Source: an uncultured Sphingomonadales bacterium (GTDB lineage Bacteria > Pseudomonadota > Alphaproteobacteria > Sphingomonadales > Sphingomonadaceae). Taken from it: DNA of 6,592 nucleotides. The position numbers and the translations under genes are program-made. This document shows positions 4,760 to 6,592 of the stretch, one piece after another. The number at the start of each line of letters is the position of its first letter. Position 1 is the stretch's first letter. The notes below the pieces were generated by a model, which saw nothing but the letters and a program-made list of their open reading frames with translations, ran no database searches and was not told the DNA's origin. The stretch spans positions 1 through 6,592 of the forward strand of contig CAITOD010000173.1 of NCBI GenBank assembly GCA_903893935.1, in the 5' to 3' direction.

Positions 4760-6592
4760 CACAAGGCTTTTTGAACCCGGAGCCGCCGCGCGCGCAGCTT
4801 GAAGCGCTGATCGATCTGTTCGAGCGCGGCCGTTTTGCGGACGCTCTGACCCAGGCCGGTGCGCTCGTCCGCACGTACCCCGCATCGTTTGTGGTGTGGA
4901 ACATCGTCGGGCTGGCCAGCGTGCAGATCGGGCAGATCGATCAGGCCGTTGCGGCGCTCGCCCGGGCTTGTGCCATCAATCCGGCGGTGCCCGAACCGCA
5001 CATCAATCTGGGCAACCTGCTGCTGGGGCAAGGCCGGCTCGACGAAGCGGCGGCGGCGTACCGTCAGGCGCTCGCGCTTCGGCCCGACAATGCCGACGTG
5101 CATGCCAATCTGGGCGTCGTGCTCAAGGCGCAGGGCCGGCTCGACGAGGCTGCGGCGGCTTATCGGCGCGCGCTGGCGCTCCGGCCCGACTTTGTCCAGG
5201 CGCACAACAATCTCGGCAATGTACTGCGCGAACAGGGCCGGCTGGACGAGGCGGCCGAGGCCTGCCGTCGCGCGATTGCCCGCAAGCCCGACTATGCCGA
5301 AGCGCATAACAACCTGGGCAATGTGCTGCGCGATCAGGGAAAGCTGGATGAAGCGGGCGCGGCATGGCGCCGCGCGGTGGCGCTCAAGCCCCAGTTCGTT
5401 CAGGCGCACAACAATCTCGGCGGTGTGCTGAAAGAGCAGGGCCAGCTTGACGAGGCGGTGGATTGCTTCGCGCGCGCGCTTGCGCTCGAACCCGGCTTTG
5501 CCGAGGCGCATTACAATCTCGGTGCCACGCTGTTTGCGCTCGGCCAGCTGGATGCGGCGGGTGCTTCGTTGCAACGCGCGATCGCGCTGCGGCCCGATTA
5601 TGTCGACGCGCACAACAACTTCGGCAATGTGCTGAACGAGCAAGGACAGCTTGCTGCGGCGGCGGCCGCGTATCGTCGCGCGCTGGCGCTCAGGCCCGAT
5701 TTTGCCGAGGCGCATCACAACCTGGGCGAAGTGCTCAACGAGATCGGCGATCTTGACGAAGCGGCGGCTTGCTACGCGCGGGCTTTGGCGCTGAAGCCCG
5801 ACTTTGCTGCGGCCGAGGCGCAAACGCTGGTTCTCCGGCAAAAGATTTGCGCCTGGCAGGACCATGACCGGACGGCGCCGGCGTGCCTCCGCCTGGCCCA
5901 GGACACCGCCGCGTCCCCGCCATTCGGCTTTCTGGCGATGGTCGATGATGCCGCCGTTCAATTGCAATTTTCGCGCAAGTGGGCCGCAGCGCGCTATACG
6001 CAGGCGGCCTCGCCGCTGCCGGCCAGACCCGCGATGCGGCCCGATCGTTTGCGCATCGGCTATTTCAGCGCGGATTTCCACGATCACGCCACGCTGTTCC
6101 TGATGGCGGGGCTGCTGCGCGAACACGACGCCGCGCGCTTCGAAGTCCACGCTTACAGCCATGGCCAGGTGGTCGGTGGCCAATGGCGCGAGCGCGCAAA
6201 ACAGGACGTCGCGCGGTTTCACGATGTGACCGGCCTGCCGACGCGCGCGATCGTCGATCTGGTGCGCGCGCATGCGCTCGACATCGCGATCGATCTGAAA
6301 GGCTATACCGCGCGCACCCGGCTCGATCTGTTCCAGCACCGGCTCGCTCCGGTGCAGATCAGTTATCTGGGTTATCCCGGCTCGCTCGCCACTGATTTTA
6401 TCGATTACATTGTCGCCGACCCGGTGGTGATCCCCGAAGCGGCGCGCGCGTTCTACAGCGAAAGCGTGATTCGGTTGCCGCACAGCTATCAGCCCAACGA
6501 CAATCAGCGACCGATTGCCGAGACGGTGACAACGCGCGCGGATTTCGGCCTGCCCGAACACGGCGTTGTGCTGTGCTGTTTCAATGGCAGCT
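4756..6592 (+). CDS. TPR-containing O-linked glycosyltransferase, GT41/SPINDLY-OGT family, 9 regular TPRs, C-terminus beyond window
   Basis: The frame is open from the ATG at 4756 through 612 codons to the right edge, with no stop. A 44-residue leader with a degenerate TPR (about 11-44) precedes nine regular 34-residue TPRs at 45-350. The consensus is close to A-E-A-H-N-N-L-G-N-V-L-x-x-Q-G-x-L-D-E-A. The connector (351-430) leads into the first lobe of the GT-B domain, with G-Y-F-S-A-D-F-H-D-H (H444 at the human His498 position), D-L-K-G-Y-T and L-G-Y-P-G-S. The window ends at C-C-F-N-G-S, one residue before the expected Tyr-Lys motif. If the missing part matches gene 3 (197 residues), the full protein would be about 809 aa, the longest of the set. 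The start overlaps the gene 3 stop by ATGA. No good Shine-Dalgarno is seen (only GGA at 4742-4744, 11 nt away), so initiation probably depends on coupling to gene 3. Function is as for its paralogues; donor and acceptor are unknown. Confidence 0.94.
   Translation, partial: MTQGFLNPEPPRAQLEALIDLFERGRFADALTQAGALVRTYPASFVVWNIVGLASVQIGQIDQAVAALARACAINPAVPEPHINLGNLLLGQGRLDEAAAAYRQALALRPDNADVHANLGVVLKAQGRLDEAAAAYRRALALRPDFVQAHNNLGNVLREQGRLDEAAEACRRAIARKPDYAEAHNNLGNVLRDQGKLDEAGAAWRRAVALKPQFVQAHNNLGGVLKEQGQLDEAVDCFARALALEPGFAEAHYNLGATLFALGQLDAAGASLQRAIALRPDYVDAHNNFGNVLNEQGQLAAAAAAYRRALALRPDFAEAHHNLGEVLNEIGDLDEAAACYARALALKPDFAAAEAQTLVLRQKICAWQDHDRTAPACLRLAQDTAASPPFGFLAMVDDAAVQLQFSRKWAAARYTQAASPLPARPAMRPDRLRIGYFSADFHDHATLFLMAGLLREHDAARFEVHAYSHGQVVGGQWRERAKQDVARFHDVTGLPTRAIVDLVRAHALDIAIDLKGYTARTRLDLFQHRLAPVQISYLGYPGSLATDFIDYIVADPVVIPEAARAFYSESVIRLPHSYQPNDNQRPIAETVTTRADFGLPEHGVVLCCFNGS
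4888..5805 (+). repeat. TPR array of gene 4: nine 102-bp coding units, most homogeneous of the set
   Basis: Nine in-frame 34-codon units start at residues 45, 79, 113, 147, 181, 215, 249, 283 and 317. Units 2-9 all carry Asn at position 6 and His at position 4. The His codon alternates CAC, CAT, CAC, CAT through all eight, and from unit 4 onward the unit starts alternate V-(Q/D)-A-H and A-E-A-H. This points to a two-unit (204-bp) higher-order repeat. The homogeneity suggests recent expansion or ongoing exchange between units. Confidence 0.92.
6454..6592 (+). repeat. Near-identical paralogous tract, copy in gene 4 (partner 4028-4166)
   Basis: This is the gene 4 counterpart of 4028-4166; its most conserved part is 6493-6566, with one mismatch to 4067-4140. 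It reaches the right edge, so its true end is not visible. It is a candidate for recent gene conversion or unequal exchange between genes 3 and 4. Confidence 0.85.

Noticed and set aside
4888..5805. The 102-bp repeats as a non-coding satellite or CRISPR-like array
   Set aside because: The period is a multiple of three, in frame, and encodes canonical TPRs with mostly synonymous or conservative changes; there are no unique spacers.
4540..6561. A 673-codon open frame on the minus strand antisense to genes 3 and 4, and a similar 605-codon one at 2318-4135
   Set aside because: Over most of their length (4756-6561 and 2534-4135) both lie codon-on-codon opposite the real genes, where a stop would need a TTA, CTA or TCA sense codon, which this GC-rich DNA almost never uses. 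Their shared start and end sequences only mirror the paralogy of the sense genes. The sense frames have full GT41 motifs.

Overview
The window is filled end to end by one tandem array of four paralogous genes on the + strand. Each encodes a TPR-containing glycosyltransferase of the O-GlcNAc transferase / SPINDLY family (CAZy GT41, Glyco_transf_41 fold). The first gene enters from the left edge with only its last 120 codons. The second and third are complete (725 and 741 aa). The fourth leaves at the right edge after 612 codons, one residue before a conserved Tyr-Lys motif. No RNA gene, mobile element, CRISPR array, terminator or intergenic gap was seen.

The DNA is GC-rich (about 60-65% by eye), with GC-ending codons and almost no TTA, CTA or TCA. 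Together with clusters of bacterial-type OGTs lacking the animal intervening domain, this suggests an alphaproteobacterium, perhaps a sphingomonad or relative. That placement is inference; no phylogenetic marker is present.

Layout: gene 1 C-terminus (1-363), gene 2 (360-2537), gene 3 (2534-4759), gene 4 (4756-6592, open). All three junctions are 4-bp ATGA stop/start overlaps, so the genes are almost certainly co-transcribed and translationally coupled. The promoter and terminator lie outside the window.

Each complete N-terminal region is a run of 34-residue TPRs, followed by a connector and a two-lobed GT-B catalytic domain. From the last TPR to the catalytic His is exactly 94 residues in genes 2, 3 and 4. 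From that His to the C-terminus is exactly 365 residues in genes 2 and 3. Apart from an extra N-terminal segment of about 52 residues in gene 2, all length variation is whole TPRs: 5, 7 and 9 regular units in genes 2, 3 and 4. The array therefore looks like one catalytic module attached to protein-binding superhelices of stepwise length. A reasonable inference is that the enzymes glycosylate Ser/Thr of different or repetitive protein acceptors, for example flagellin, adhesin or surface proteins. The acceptor and the sugar donor cannot be read from this window.
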